From Chloroflexota bacterium (GTDB lineage Bacteria > Chloroflexota > Anaerolineae > Anaerolineales > Villigracilaceae), in assembly GCA_016234495.1 (NCBI GenBank), contig JACRBI010000054.1:310001-374000 (forward strand): 64,000 nt of DNA. The letters are read 5' to 3'. A program made the translations under genes and the position numbers. The notes under the pieces were generated by a model. That model ran no database searches. It was not told the origin of the DNA and worked only from the letters and a program-made list of their open reading frames with translations. Positions within the stretch are counted from its first letter, which is position 1, and every line of letters begins with the position of its first letter. Below, piece by piece: positions 50,827 through 60,643 of the stretch.

Positions 50827-53460
50827 TTATCGTTCCTCAAATTTATCAATGTTTGAGAGGAAAATATCCACTACCTGCGGGTCAAAATGTGTGCCTGAAA
50901 GCGACCGAATATGTTCCAGTATTTGATCTTCCTGCCAGCCTTTTCGATACGGGCGGTCAGACTTGAGCGCATCGTACACATCCACCACGGCAAAGAGACG
51001 CGCTGCTACAGGGATTTCTTCTCTTTGAAGCCCGAGCGGATAACCGGTGCCATCCCATTTTTCGTGATGATGAAACGGAATATCCAGGGCAGGTTTTAAG
51101 TAAGAGATGGGGGAGAGCATGTCATGCGCAAAGGTCGGGTGTTTCTTCATGATTTCCCATTCTTCGTCGGTCAGTTTGCCCGGCTTGAGTAAAATGTGGT
51201 CAGGCACGCCCATTTTTCCGATATCGTGCAGCAGCGCGCCGCGTTGGATGTGAATGATTTCAGATTCGCTCAACCCCATTGCGAGGCACATCTGAATGGT
51301 CATTTTTGTGACGCGCTGCGTGTGACCTTCCGTCTCTTTGTCGCGCAGATCCATCGCCTGCGACCAACCCGCAATGGTGGCATTGTAGGCCATTTCAATT
51401 TCCTTGAACAGACGCGCATTTTCAAGCGCGCTGGCTGCCTGGTTGGCAAGCGTAAATGTGATGCGCTCGTTATCCTCTGTGAAGGCGCCCGACTCGCTGC
51501 TTTCCACGCTGATACAGCCGATTGTTTTGTTGCGAACCTTCAGCGGAACGTACAGCCCTGATTTCATTCCCGTGTATGTTTCCACATAGCGCGGATCATT
51601 ATTTACATTGCCGCTGCGAATGATCTGTCCGTGTTGGATTACCCAGCCTGCCATACCCTGTCCGATATGCGTGATGACTGACCTTATCCTCGCATCATCC
51701 TGCTCATGTTCATCGCTGCGACTGAATGCCAGGAGTTCGATCTCGTCGCTATTTTCACGCCTCACCCGCACCGTGACATGGTGCCAGTTTAGGTGACCTA
51801 TTAGCACTTCGACCACTTTCTCTGCGATGTCTCTTGGGTCGAGCGTCTGACTGAAGCCTAGTCCACTCTGGTAAAGCGTTTCCAGTTCGAGCACGCGCCG
51901 ATTTATTTGTTCTTCGGCTAGTTTGCGCTCGGTGACATCCTTGCCTGTGGAAACGAAACTCGTTATGTTTCCATGGGTATCTTTTACCGGGGTAATCGTC
52001 TGGTCGTAATAGAAAACCTCTCCGCTCTTTTTCCTGTCTATGACTTCGCCTCGGTAAACTTCATTCGAGAGGATGGTCTCCCACATGATTTGATCGTACT
52101 TTGAGCCCATCATTCCCGACGAAAGAATATTTGGAGACCTGCCTACAGCCTCAGCTTTGCTGTAGCCGGTGACAACCTCGAATGCGGGGTTGGCGTATTC
52201 AATAATGCCGTTATGGTCGGTTATGAAAATAATATCTGCCGATTGCTCCACCGCATTATGGAGTTTTACAATTTCCTTCTCCAATAGTTTACGCTGGGTG
52301 ATATCACGGACAATGGCTTGCAATAGCCCATCTTGCAGCATTTTCATGCTTACCTCGGCGAAAACCGGATCTCCATTTTTACAGACGAGGGAGCATTCAG
52401 CGAGAATCGTTCTGCTATGTTGAAATTCTTCAAGTGGAAACGATATTCCTTTCAGGCTGTCGGGCTTCAGCAGGTCGTTGAATTTCATTTTCATGATTTC
52501 AGAGCGGGTATAACCAAGCATTTCACAAGCCCGTGAATTGACCTCTACGAAGATTCCTGCCGTATCAAAAACGAATATCCCATCCGAAGCCTGGTCTACA
52601 AGCATGCGGTATTTTTCTTCGCTTTGGCGCAAAGACATTTCCGCGTTGGTCTTTTCGGTATTATCGCGCGCCACGCCAAATATTCTGGTTACCTGACCTG
52701 TTTTATCCTTCTCCGGCGATACACGATCTTCAATCGAATGATATTCCCCGTTGATGTCTTTTATTCGGTAAAAGCGCAGACCGGGTTTCGCTTCTGTCAT
52801 GATTTTGGTTGTTTGAGCCTGCAAGGACGGAATATCTTCAGGGTGGATTAAGGTAAACCATAGATTCGGGTTCGAAATAAATTCAGACGGCCGAAAGCCG
52901 AGAATCCCTGTCGTGTGTTCGCTTACAAATTCAATTATTCCATTGACAGCCGCAGGATCGTGCTCGTAATTGACTTGATAGACGATTTCATCCACGCTAT
53001 TCAGGAGTTTGCTGTATTTCTCTGCATTTTGCCGCATGGCCTGTTCCGCCATCTTACGTTCTGTTATATCCTGCAAAATGGCGGCAAGAAGCATCCCCCC
53101 GTTGCCCGGTATTTTTGTAATGGTTGCTTCGGCAGGAAAAATTACGCCATTTTTGCGCCTTCCAGATATTTCACTGCGCTCGTTTTTTATGTGAGAAGTA
53201 TCCGGCGATTCGATAAATTTGCGAACATCGGAATCGTGAATCGCAGTCAACCCCAGCGGCAGGAGGATGCCGAGAGGCTGATCCTGGACTTCGGACGCCT
53301 TGTACCCAAAAATTTTTTCAGCGCCTTGATTGAAAAAAAGGATGTTCTGATTCTCATCAATAACAATGACAGCGTCTTGCAGCAATTCAATAATGGATGA
53401 GGAAATATCATTTATTTTCCCCCCAACATTCTTGTTTTTGACACTTGCCCGTTTTTTCAT
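50827..53460 (-). CDS. Multi-PAS, GAF, HD-GYP c-di-GMP phosphodiesterase
   Basis: An 877-residue soluble protein. It contains about four PAS domains (DAVIVIDENQNILFFNQGAE, DEIVYQVNYEHD, MLVDQASDGIFVFDTAG, ADIIFITDHNGIIEYANPAF), one GAF domain and an HD-GYP domain. HD-GYP shows LLHDIGKMGVPDHIL, HHEKWDGTGYP and VDVYDAL, so the catalytic residues are intact. It should hydrolyse c-di-GMP. It precedes the GGDEF gene in one operon and the riboswitch array lies 34 kb away. Confidence 0.92.
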   Translation of the reverse strand: MKKRASVKNKNVGGKINDISSSIIELLQDAVIVIDENQNILFFNQGAEKIFGYKASEVQDQPLGILLPLGLTAIHDSDVRKFIESPDTSHIKNERSEISGRRKNGVIFPAEATITKIPGNGGMLLAAILQDITERKMAEQAMRQNAEKYSKLLNSVDEIVYQVNYEHDPAAVNGIIEFVSEHTTGILGFRPSEFISNPNLWFTLIHPEDIPSLQAQTTKIMTEAKPGLRFYRIKDINGEYHSIEDRVSPEKDKTGQVTRIFGVARDNTEKTNAEMSLRQSEEKYRMLVDQASDGIFVFDTAGIFVEVNSRACEMLGYTRSEIMKMKFNDLLKPDSLKGISFPLEEFQHSRTILAECSLVCKNGDPVFAEVSMKMLQDGLLQAIVRDITQRKLLEKEIVKLHNAVEQSADIIFITDHNGIIEYANPAFEVVTGYSKAEAVGRSPNILSSGMMGSKYDQIMWETILSNEVYRGEVIDRKKSGEVFYYDQTITPVKDTHGNITSFVSTGKDVTERKLAEEQINRRVLELETLYQSGLGFSQTLDPRDIAEKVVEVLIGHLNWHHVTVRVRRENSDEIELLAFSRSDEHEQDDARIRSVITHIGQGMAGWVIQHGQIIRSGNVNNDPRYVETYTGMKSGLYVPLKVRNKTIGCISVESSESGAFTEDNERITFTLANQAASALENARLFKEIEMAYNATIAGWSQAMDLRDKETEGHTQRVTKMTIQMCLAMGLSESEIIHIQRGALLHDIGKMGVPDHILLKPGKLTDEEWEIMKKHPTFAHDMLSPISYLKPALDIPFHHHEKWDGTGYPLGLQREEIPVAARLFAVVDVYDALKSDRPYRKGWQEDQILEHIRSLSGTHFDPQVVDIFLSNIDKFEER

Positions 53461-53882
53461 AAAAAAACCAGCTCCAATATTGATATGCCGTTCAACAGCC
53501 TTCCATATTACTATGAAAAATATTGCGTCAGAGTTATTTCAATATGAATGTAATGATAACGTTACCTTACCTGGAATACCCTTGATCAATTGTGTAAAAA
53601 ACTGAGTCTTTTTTAAACTTCCGCCTTGCCGGGTATTTTTTATTGAATTGTTCGCAGTATAGCATAAAAAGCGCGGGAAAAATTTGTAACATGCCCTCGA
53701 TTGACAATTGCGCTGCACGCAAGGGAAAAGTTAAATTTGTGACCGTGATGGGTATAATTGCCATCACCAATCGGGTCTCGGTACGCCCCTCGAAGAGCAT
53801 TCGGGGCTACTCGACCACCAATCGTAAATCCAAAATCGTAAATCCAAAATCCCCGCCTCCCGACCAAGGACAACCAGACCAA
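53461..53882. other. 422-base intergenic region between divergent genes
   Basis: No credible gene is present, although the ftcD frame is open through most of it. It holds a TATAAT at 53753-53758, a run GCATTCGGGGCTACTCGACC and a tandem pair of the 16-base word AATCGTAAATCCAAAA (53819-53850). The tandem word is an intergenic repeat of the same low-complexity style as others here. Confidence 0.5.
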
Positions 53883-55421
53883 ATGACTACATTAATCGAA
53901 TGTATCCCAAACTTTTCCGAAGCCCGCCGACCGGAGATCATTGACCAGATCGCAGCCGCCATCACCTCTGTCGAAGGCGCTCATTTGCTCGACCGTTCCT
54001 CAGACCTTGACCACAACCGCACGGTGCTCACTTTTGCAGGTTCACCCGAAGCCGTGGAGGAGGCCGCATTCCGCGCCATCAAGACCGCCTCCGAACTGAT
54101 TGATCTCAATCAACACACGGGAGCGCATCCGCGCATTGGGGCGACGGATGTCTGTCCGTTCGTGCCGCTGTCTAATGCGACGATGGAGGAATGCATTGCC
54201 ATCGCCCAAAGGTTGGGTCAGCGCGTTGGAAGCGAGCTCAGCCTCCCCGTCTACTTGTATGAAGCGGCGGCCACTCGTCCCGAAAATGCCAATCTTGAAA
54301 ACATCCGCAGAGGCCAGTATGAAGGTCTCAAAGGCGAAGTCGAATCCGACCCCGGGCGCAAGCCTGATTTCGGTCCCAACAAACTCGGCGCGGCAGGAGC
54401 GACGGTCATCGGCGCGCGTAATCCGCTCATCGCCTACAATATTTATCTCACCACTGACGATGTCAGCATTGCCAAAAAGATTGCCAAAGCCATTCGCCAC
54501 TCAACGGGCGGACTGCGTTACGTCAAGGGGCTTGGCTTGCTTGTGGACGGCCGCGCGCAGGTCTCGATGAACCTGACCAACTTCCGCGAAACGCCGATTG
54601 CGCGCGTGGTTGAAACTGTGCGGCGCGAAGCCGAGCGTTATGGTGTGGGCATTCATCACAGCGAACTTGTGGGCTTGATCCCGCAGGAGGCGCTGGTGGA
54701 TGCGGCGGTCTGGTACACCCAACTGGATCAATTTGATAAAGCGCAGATTTTGGAATCACGCCTCTTCGCCAGTGGACCGCAGACCGTAGACGGTCAGACT
54801 CCGCCCGAGCCTGCTTCTTTCATCGACGAATTAGCCGCCCCGACACCGACTCCCGGCGGCGGTTCTGCCGCGGCCTACGCTGGCGCAATGGGTGCGGGAC
54901 TCGTCGCCATGGTAGCGGGACTCACCATCGGCAAAAAGAAATATGCCGAAGTCGAAGCTGAAATGCAAGCCATTCGAGTCGTCGCTGAAAATCTGCGTGC
55001 CGAACTCACTCACGCCGTGGACGATGACGCCGCCTCATTCGAAGTCTTGATGGCAACATTCAAATTACCCAAAGAAACAGAGGAGCAAAAAGAAGCGCGG
55101 GACAATGCCATCATCAAAGCCACTCTCAACGCCGCGCATATTCCATTGCATGTTTCGGAGGATGTCCTCAAAGTGATGGAACTGGCGTTGAAGTGCGCCA
55201 AACACGGGAATGTAAATGCCATCAGCGACTCCATGTCAGGTTTCGCCATGGCTCGCGCTGCGCTAACTGCCGCTGGCTACAACGTCCGCATCAACATCAA
55301 CTCCCTCGAAGACAAGTCCGCTGGCGATAAGATGCTGTCCCAATTATCAGCCCTCGAAGAAGAAGCCAACAAACTCGAAAAAGAAATCCGCGCCGTCATG
55401 CAGGAGCGCGGCGGGATTTAA
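53883..55421 (+). CDS. ftcD: Glutamate formimidoyltransferase-cyclodeaminase fusion
   Basis: A 512-residue bifunctional enzyme. Residues 1-300 are the formimidoyltransferase (LIECIPNFSEARRPEII, DHNRTVLTFAGSPEAV, HTGAHPRIGATDVCPFVP). Residues about 320-512 are the cyclodeaminase (AAPTPTPGGGSAAAYAGAMG). The pair moves a formimino group from formiminoglutamate to tetrahydrofolate and deaminates it, ending histidine breakdown. The linker SGPQTVDGQTP is encoded by the GGACCGCAGACCGTAGACGG word, an intergenic repeat. The ATG at MTTLIECIP is used, not the long upstream frame. No hut genes are in view. Confidence 0.93.
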   Translation: MTTLIECIPNFSEARRPEIIDQIAAAITSVEGAHLLDRSSDLDHNRTVLTFAGSPEAVEEAAFRAIKTASELIDLNQHTGAHPRIGATDVCPFVPLSNATMEECIAIAQRLGQRVGSELSLPVYLYEAAATRPENANLENIRRGQYEGLKGEVESDPGRKPDFGPNKLGAAGATVIGARNPLIAYNIYLTTDDVSIAKKIAKAIRHSTGGLRYVKGLGLLVDGRAQVSMNLTNFRETPIARVVETVRREAERYGVGIHHSELVGLIPQEALVDAAVWYTQLDQFDKAQILESRLFASGPQTVDGQTPPEPASFIDELAAPTPTPGGGSAAAYAGAMGAGLVAMVAGLTIGKKKYAEVEAEMQAIRVVAENLRAELTHAVDDDAASFEVLMATFKLPKETEEQKEARDNAIIKATLNAAHIPLHVSEDVLKVMELALKCAKHGNVNAISDSMSGFAMARAALTAAGYNVRININSLEDKSAGDKMLSQLSALEEEANKLEKEIRAVMQERGGI

Positions 55422-55533
55422 AAAATAGGGTTCTCCGTTTTTAACGGGAAAAACAAAATCGTAGCCACGGATTTCGCAAATTCACGCGAATTTTTCTTTG
55501 GTAATTTGCGAAAACCAAGTTTGATTTTATGAA

Positions 55534-55574
55534 AAAGACCCTTGCAATTGAGAATTCTCATTGCAAGGGTCTTT
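55534..55574. terminator. Bidirectional intrinsic terminator
   Basis: AAAGACCCTTGCAAT (55534-55548) pairs with ATTGCAAGGGTCTTT (55560-55574); the inner GAGAATTCTC is palindromic as well. It lies between convergent ftcD and acs. Confidence 0.88.
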
Positions 55575-55609
55575 CCTAATCACTAATTCCTAATCTCTAA
55601 TCACTGCTC
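55575..55609. repeat. Intergenic word repeat (CTAATCACT type)
   Basis: CCTAATCACTAATTCCTAAT and CTCTAATCACTGC are permuted copies of one word placed between the terminator and the acs stop codon. Confidence 0.6.
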
Positions 55610-55611
55610 TT

Positions 55612-57519
55612 CTATTCTTCCAACGTACTAATATCACCTTCGGGCAATCCCTGTGCGCGGGCTTTCAACACGCGGCGCATGATCTTGCCGGAGCGGGTCT
55701 TGGGGAGTTTATCCACAAACTTGACATCTTCGGGGCGGGCGATGGGTCCCATGTGCTTGGAGACATGCTGACGCAGTTCCTCTGAAAGCTCTGGGGATGG
55801 CGCAAAGCCTGAGCGCAGAAGAACGAAGGTGTAGATGGCTTGTCCTTTCACATCATGCGGGAGGCCGATAGCGGCGGCCTCTGCCACTGCGGGGTGACTG
55901 ACCAGCGCGGACTCAACTTCCGCAGTTCCCAAGCGGTGACCGGAAACTTTGATCACATCATCCACACGGCCGATGATCCAGAAATAGCCATCCGAGTCGC
56001 GCTTGGCTGAGTCACCGGTAGTGTAGCGCCCGGGGTACTTCGACCAGTATTGGCTGACATAACGCTCGTCATCGCCGTAAATTGTGCGCAGCATCGCAGG
56101 CCACGGATTCTTCAAAGTGAGATAGCCTTCCGTATTATCTGCAACTGGATTCCCTTGTTCGTCAACAATCTCAGCTTCCTGTCCAAAGAATGGACGCGTG
56201 CCGGAGCCGGGCTTGAGCGGCACAACAGGAGTCGGCGTGATCATGAAGTTGCCGGTTTCAGTCTGCCACCAGGTATCCATGATCGGACACTTCTCTTTGC
56301 CGATGACGCGGAAGTACCATTTCCATGCCTCAGGGTTGATCGGCTCACCGACAGAGCCGAGCAGCCTCAGGGACGAAAGATCGTGCTTGTTGGGCCACGC
56401 CTCTCCAAAGCGCATGAGTCCACGAATGGCGGTCGGCGCAGTGTAGAAAATCGTGATCCCATAACGCTCGACCACCTGCCACCAGCGATTCGGGTAGGGG
56501 AAGGTCGGCCCGCCCTCGAACAGCATCGAAGTTGCACCAGCGATCATCGGGCCGTAGACGATGTACGAATGGCCTGTGATCCAGCCGGGGTCAGCCGTAC
56601 ACCACCAGCGGTCTTCGTCTTTGACATCGAAGACATACTTGAGTGTGGAATACGTGCCGACCATATAGCCGCCGTGTGTATGCAGGATGGCTTTCGGTTT
56701 GCCCGTTGAACCTGATGTGTAAAGAATGAAAAGCGGATCTTCCGCATCGAGGACTTCTGTGGCGCACTTGCCGTTGGCGATGGGAAGCGAGCACAGGTCG
56801 TGATACCAGTGATCGCGCCCCGCTTCCATATTGACGGGTTGGCCTGTTCGCTTGACAACGATCAGATTCTCCACTGATGGACAGCGCTTGATGGCTTCGT
56901 CCACGATGTTTTTGAGTTCAACGATCTTGCCGTTTTGGTACGAGCCGTCACAGGTGATGACCAGTTTCGACTGGCTGTCGTCAATGCGGCCTTGCAGCGA
57001 ATCGACGGAGAAGCCGCCGAATACCACTGAATGGATCGCTCCGATCTTGGCGCAGGCCAGCATGGCAAAGACGATCTCAGGCACGCGTCCCATGTAAATG
57101 GTGACGCGCTCGCCCTTCTGCACACCCATTGATTTGATGATGTTCGCCATGCGCGAGACTTCACGGTTCATGGCGTAATAGGAAAAGGTGCGTTCCTGTT
57201 TGCCGTCTTCGCTTTCCCACATCAGCGCCAGTTGATTCTTGCGGTGGGTTTTCAAGTGACGGTCAATTGCATTATGGACGATGTTCGTCTTCGCGCCCAC
57301 GAACCATTTGAAGAAGGGCTTGTTCGAGTCGTCGAGCACCTTGTCCCACTTTTTGAACCATTCCAACTCCGAGGCCTCATCAGCCCAGAAACCCTGCAAG
57401 TCTCTGTTTGCTTTTTCGGCGAGGGCATCCCAATCTTTCAGGCGCGCCTGCGCAACCACCTGCTCGGACGGATAATAAACTTCGCCTTCCATTTCTTTCG
57501 GCTTGCTGGTCTTTGCCAT
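55612..57519 (-). CDS. acs: Acetyl-CoA synthetase
   Basis: A 635-residue AMP-forming ligase that activates acetate. It shows YTSGSTGKPKAILHTHGGY, WWCTADPGWITGHSYI, DTWWQTETGNFMI, YTTGDSAKRDSDGYFWI, GRVDDVIKVSGHRLGTAEV and the C-terminal PKTRSGKIMRR whose lysine is the acetylation-controlled residue. The gene is closed by a shared terminator. Confidence 0.96.
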   Translation of the reverse strand: MAKTSKPKEMEGEVYYPSEQVVAQARLKDWDALAEKANRDLQGFWADEASELEWFKKWDKVLDDSNKPFFKWFVGAKTNIVHNAIDRHLKTHRKNQLALMWESEDGKQERTFSYYAMNREVSRMANIIKSMGVQKGERVTIYMGRVPEIVFAMLACAKIGAIHSVVFGGFSVDSLQGRIDDSQSKLVITCDGSYQNGKIVELKNIVDEAIKRCPSVENLIVVKRTGQPVNMEAGRDHWYHDLCSLPIANGKCATEVLDAEDPLFILYTSGSTGKPKAILHTHGGYMVGTYSTLKYVFDVKDEDRWWCTADPGWITGHSYIVYGPMIAGATSMLFEGGPTFPYPNRWWQVVERYGITIFYTAPTAIRGLMRFGEAWPNKHDLSSLRLLGSVGEPINPEAWKWYFRVIGKEKCPIMDTWWQTETGNFMITPTPVVPLKPGSGTRPFFGQEAEIVDEQGNPVADNTEGYLTLKNPWPAMLRTIYGDDERYVSQYWSKYPGRYTTGDSAKRDSDGYFWIIGRVDDVIKVSGHRLGTAEVESALVSHPAVAEAAAIGLPHDVKGQAIYTFVLLRSGFAPSPELSEELRQHVSKHMGPIARPEDVKFVDKLPKTRSGKIMRRVLKARAQGLPEGDISTLEE

Positions 57520-57597
57520 GAGTGCCTCCTGGATTTGGTAAGAATAGTAGCGGCTATTTTAATCGTCTTTGTCGTAATTTACTACGTTATTTAAACG

Positions 57598-57737
57598 CAA
57601 AGGCTGATGAACTTACGCAATTGATTTTGGACGCTGAAAAACGCTGATTTCGCTGACACCTGCACTTGCGTCAGGTGCAAGTGTAAAAAAAAGAGAATAA
57701 TCTGCGTTTTTCTGCGTTCATCTGCGTCCCGATTTTG
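57598..57737. repeat. Intergenic word repeat (CTGCGTTTTTCTGCG type)
   Basis: Words such as GCTGAAAAACGCTGATTTCG on the left face ATCTGCGTTTTTCTGCGTTC and ATCTGCGTCC on the right; the two halves are inverse. A hairpin CACTTGC/GCAAGTG (57663-57683) lies between them. No terminator function is evident. Confidence 0.6.
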
Positions 57738-57794
57738 AAAGTGTAAGTCAATCAGACGCAAAGGCTTTCCTTCGAGAACTTCGTGTTTAAAGAT

Positions 57795-59075
57795 TTATTC
57801 CGCCCAATCTAAAAACTTATGCCACATCCCCGCGAAAGGCAAAAACCACGGACGGCCATCATATAACCCCAGCGGCGCATTTGGGAAATCAAATTTTGAA
57901 AATGGATGACCTTTAATATTTCCGTTCAACATCGCTTCGGCAACTGTCTTCCCTAAATGCGTTCCCATCGCCACGCCATGCCCTGCATAGCCAAGCGCGT
58001 AATACATGCCGTTCATTTCACCAACATGCGTCATCATGTCGAATGCAAAATCCAGCGTGCCGCCCCAGACAAACTCCACCTTCACGTCCTTCAACTGCGG
58101 GTACACCTGAATCATCTCGCGCCGTAAAATCTCTCCGCTTTGCGAAATGGTGTTTTCGTTTTCAGGGAAGAATGCCGCGCGCCCGCCGAAGATCAGGCGG
58201 TTATCCCACAGTCTGAAATAATTTAGATAATGTTTGTAATCGAAAATCATGCGGTTCTTCGGGCTGAGTTCATGCGCGAGTTCATCCGATAGTTTTTCAG
58301 TTGCAATAATGAATGACCCGATCGGAATAATTTTTCTCTGTAATTTTTTGACGAAATTTCCTGTGTAACCGGATGTTGCCACAAAAACGGATTCTGCTGT
58401 TAATGAGCCTCTCTCTGTTTCGATGATAAATCGGTTCTGACTCCGCCGAATCTTGGTCACCCGCGCTTTCGCGCAGAGGATTGCCCCCGCCTTTTCAGCC
58501 GCGCCTGCCAGCCCCGCCACGAATTGTGCAGGGTTCAATCCCGCGCTGAGGTCGTCAACCAGCGCGCCGTGATAAATATCCGTGCCGATCTCGCTGAGTA
58601 AATCCTTTGGCGGCACGAGATGAACTTGATGATTGAATTCCTTCGCCATGAAATCCACTTCGTCTTTGAGCGCTTCATAATGCTTGGGCTTATTTGCCGC
58701 CAGCAGGTGGCCTGTGCGCGCAAAGCCGCAATTAATATTTTCTTCTTTGACGATTTCTTCAACTGTACTGACCGAATCAAGCGAGCACTGAAATAATTCC
58801 TTTGCCAATTCCCGCCCGTGTTTTTTGATCACCGACTGCATGGACACTTTCAGCCCGGTCAAGGTCATGCCGCCGTTGCGCGAACTCGCGCCCCAACCGA
58901 TGGTTTCCGCTTCCAGCACAACTACTTTCACGCCGCGCTTTGCCAATGTCCGCGCTGCGCTCAAGCCTGTGTATCCGCCGCCGATGACGACCACATCCGC
59001 TTTTGCAGGGATGGGCGCTAGGCTTAAATCATCGGGCATTTTTACAGTGGTGTGCCAGTAGATTTGTTGGTTCAT
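57795..59075 (-). CDS. FAD-dependent amine oxidoreductase (DAO family)
   Basis: A 426-residue enzyme with the FAD-binding motif VVIGGGYTGLSAARTLAKRG. It resembles PuuB/glycine-oxidase-type DAO proteins (GASSRNGG, SGYTGNF, GYAGHGVAMGTHLGK). The C-terminal third has the conserved GG-aromatic loop. It probably oxidises a gamma-glutamyl amine or an amino acid; the substrate is unknown. Confidence 0.85.
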   Translation of the reverse strand: MNQQIYWHTTVKMPDDLSLAPIPAKADVVVIGGGYTGLSAARTLAKRGVKVVVLEAETIGWGASSRNGGMTLTGLKVSMQSVIKKHGRELAKELFQCSLDSVSTVEEIVKEENINCGFARTGHLLAANKPKHYEALKDEVDFMAKEFNHQVHLVPPKDLLSEIGTDIYHGALVDDLSAGLNPAQFVAGLAGAAEKAGAILCAKARVTKIRRSQNRFIIETERGSLTAESVFVATSGYTGNFVKKLQRKIIPIGSFIIATEKLSDELAHELSPKNRMIFDYKHYLNYFRLWDNRLIFGGRAAFFPENENTISQSGEILRREMIQVYPQLKDVKVEFVWGGTLDFAFDMMTHVGEMNGMYYALGYAGHGVAMGTHLGKTVAEAMLNGNIKGHPFSKFDFPNAPLGLYDGRPWFLPFAGMWHKFLDWAE

Positions 59076-59088
59076 GATGCACCTTTGC

Positions 59089-59152
59089 GCAGACGATGGA
59101 CGGCGGACCGTAGACCGCTTTCATCGTCTATTGTCTATCGTCCACGGTCGCT
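59089..59152. repeat. Intergenic word repeat (GACGATGGACGGTAGACCG type)
   Basis: GACGATGGACGGCGGACCGT and AGACCGCTTTCATCGTC, then TATTGTCTATCGTCCACGG form inverse halves. The same words are translated inside queA. Confidence 0.7.
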
Positions 59153-60563
59153 ATGCCAGTATCTCTTCCCAATTCAATTCTTCAAATGCCTTGTGCAGGC
59201 GGTGACCATCATCCACGACGCGGTAGGCTAGGAATGTAAAAAGCTTTTCGGCAACTTCGCGCACGGGTTCGAGCGGCACCACGTCATCCTCTGTCCCGTG
59301 GATGATGATGGTCGGAACAGAGACAGGCTCAAGGTTAAGATAAGACCCGAAGGGGTCGCGGAGCAGCGCAGGCGCAAGCAGGATCAACTTCCGCACCTGA
59401 GTCGGATGCTGACAGGTGAAGACCGTTCCCATCAACCCGCCAAATGACGAGCCGATGATGGTCCAGTTTTTCTTGCGGCCTAAAATCGGATTGAGTTGTT
59501 TCATGCGTTCTTCGAAGGAGCCTGTGAAGTCGGGTGTGACCATGCCCGGGAATTTTTCTGCGAACTGGCGCGCTTTGCCGCTCTGGCTGGAACTTTCCAG
59601 ACCATGCAGGTAAATGATTCGCGAGTTGTCGAGTTTGGGTTTGCGTGGTGCGCGCTTTTTGCGCGGCTTTATATCATTTGGAGTTTCAACAATTTGTGTG
59701 ACAGGCTCTTCGATAAAATCATCCACGATTTCTTCCTCCTGTTGAGTTAACGCAGGCATCGGTGCGGATTGCGGACGCAGAAGATCGCGCAGTTCTGCTT
59801 GAAGCGGCGGCGGAAATGATGTGACGATGCGGCGCAGAGTCACGACCGTCATTGTGTTTTGTGTGGTGGAGAGAACGTGCTTGAGCATGAAGACCGTTTC
59901 GCTGGCTGAGGCGCGATACAGGGCGATGATCAGATCTGCCAGTTCGTTTTGCAAAGTGGAGGGCGCTTCTTCGATGATGGGTTCGACAATATCGAGGATG
60001 GGGGGCAGGTTTGCGAAAGTCGAATCGGCGATCATTGGCAGCAGGGCGTGCAGCCCATTTGACCAGGTCCGCATCCGCGCCGGGTGCAGATACTCGCGAA
60101 TCAGCATCAGGAATTGGTCGGGGGTTTCCTTCCGCATTCGTGTCAGGCTGGTGGAAAGCAGGGCGGAGCGAATTTGCGGGTCGCGGATTTGTTGAGTCCA
60201 TGCGCTGAGGCGGGGGAGCAGGCGTTCTTCCTGCGGAGGGATGCGCCCGAGCAGGAAGGCTGCGAGCAGGCGTGTTTCGAGAGCGCCTTCTTCCCAGAGC
60301 GCGTCTGCGAGGTCGAGTGCGAACTCCGGGTTTGCTTCTGCGATGGGGCGCAGTTCGTTTTCGATTTGGGTGAGGACCGCTGGCGGTGTGCGATATGTTT
60401 TTAAGTTGGATCCCGGCGCGACGTTTTCTTTTGTCCGCAGAGTGTGGTTGACATAGAACTCGAGCATCTCGCGTGTATGCTTCATGAATTCATCTGGCAC
60501 GAAGAAGAAATCTGCGAGACGATTGGCTTGTTTGCGGAGGCGTGCGAGGTCTATGGCGGGCAT
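59151..60563 (-). CDS. HEAT-repeat protein with C-terminal alpha/beta hydrolase
   Basis: A 470-residue protein. The first 290 residues are helical and HEAT-like (PEFALDLADALWEEGALETR, GLHALLPMIADSTFANLPPI). After a basic linker (KPRKKRAPRKPK) the last 150 residues form an alpha/beta hydrolase (IIYLHGLESSSQSGKARQFA, nucleophile elbow IGSSFGGLMG, ITGTEDDVVPLEP-like IHGTEDDVVPLEPV). It resembles YqiA-type esterases. Catalytic Ser, Asp and His (DDGHRLH) are visible. The start MPAIDLARL is preferred. Confidence 0.75.
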   Translation of the reverse strand: MPAIDLARLRKQANRLADFFFVPDEFMKHTREMLEFYVNHTLRTKENVAPGSNLKTYRTPPAVLTQIENELRPIAEANPEFALDLADALWEEGALETRLLAAFLLGRIPPQEERLLPRLSAWTQQIRDPQIRSALLSTSLTRMRKETPDQFLMLIREYLHPARMRTWSNGLHALLPMIADSTFANLPPILDIVEPIIEEAPSTLQNELADLIIALYRASASETVFMLKHVLSTTQNTMTVVTLRRIVTSFPPPLQAELRDLLRPQSAPMPALTQQEEEIVDDFIEEPVTQIVETPNDIKPRKKRAPRKPKLDNSRIIYLHGLESSSQSGKARQFAEKFPGMVTPDFTGSFEERMKQLNPILGRKKNWTIIGSSFGGLMGTVFTCQHPTQVRKLILLAPALLRDPFGSYLNLEPVSVPTIIIHGTEDDVVPLEPVREVAEKLFTFLAYRVVDDGHRLHKAFEELNWEEILA

Positions 60564-60570
60564 AATTAAA

Positions 60571-60643
60571 AGGTGTCGAAAGTGTCGGAGTGTCAAAAGT
60601 GCCGAAGCATGACACTCCGACACTCTGACACATCGACACTTTA
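60571..60643. repeat. Intergenic word-repeat hairpin (GTGTCGGAGTGTC type)
   Basis: GTGTCGGAGTGTC (60582-60594) pairs perfectly with GACACTCCGACAC (60611-60623). Outer words AGGTGTCGA and TCGACACTT extend the stem. It lies between proS and the hydrolase gene and could act as an RNA hairpin. Confidence 0.75.

Noticed and set aside
53643-53882. N-terminal extension of the FtcD frame by 80 codons
   Set aside because: The extension has no conserved sequence, runs through intergenic word repeats and the family starts at the ATG at 53883.
57663-57683. CACTTGC/GCAAGTG hairpin as a terminator
   Set aside because: It is followed by an A run on the plus strand and preceded by the T run on the minus strand, so neither direction has a tail of Ts.
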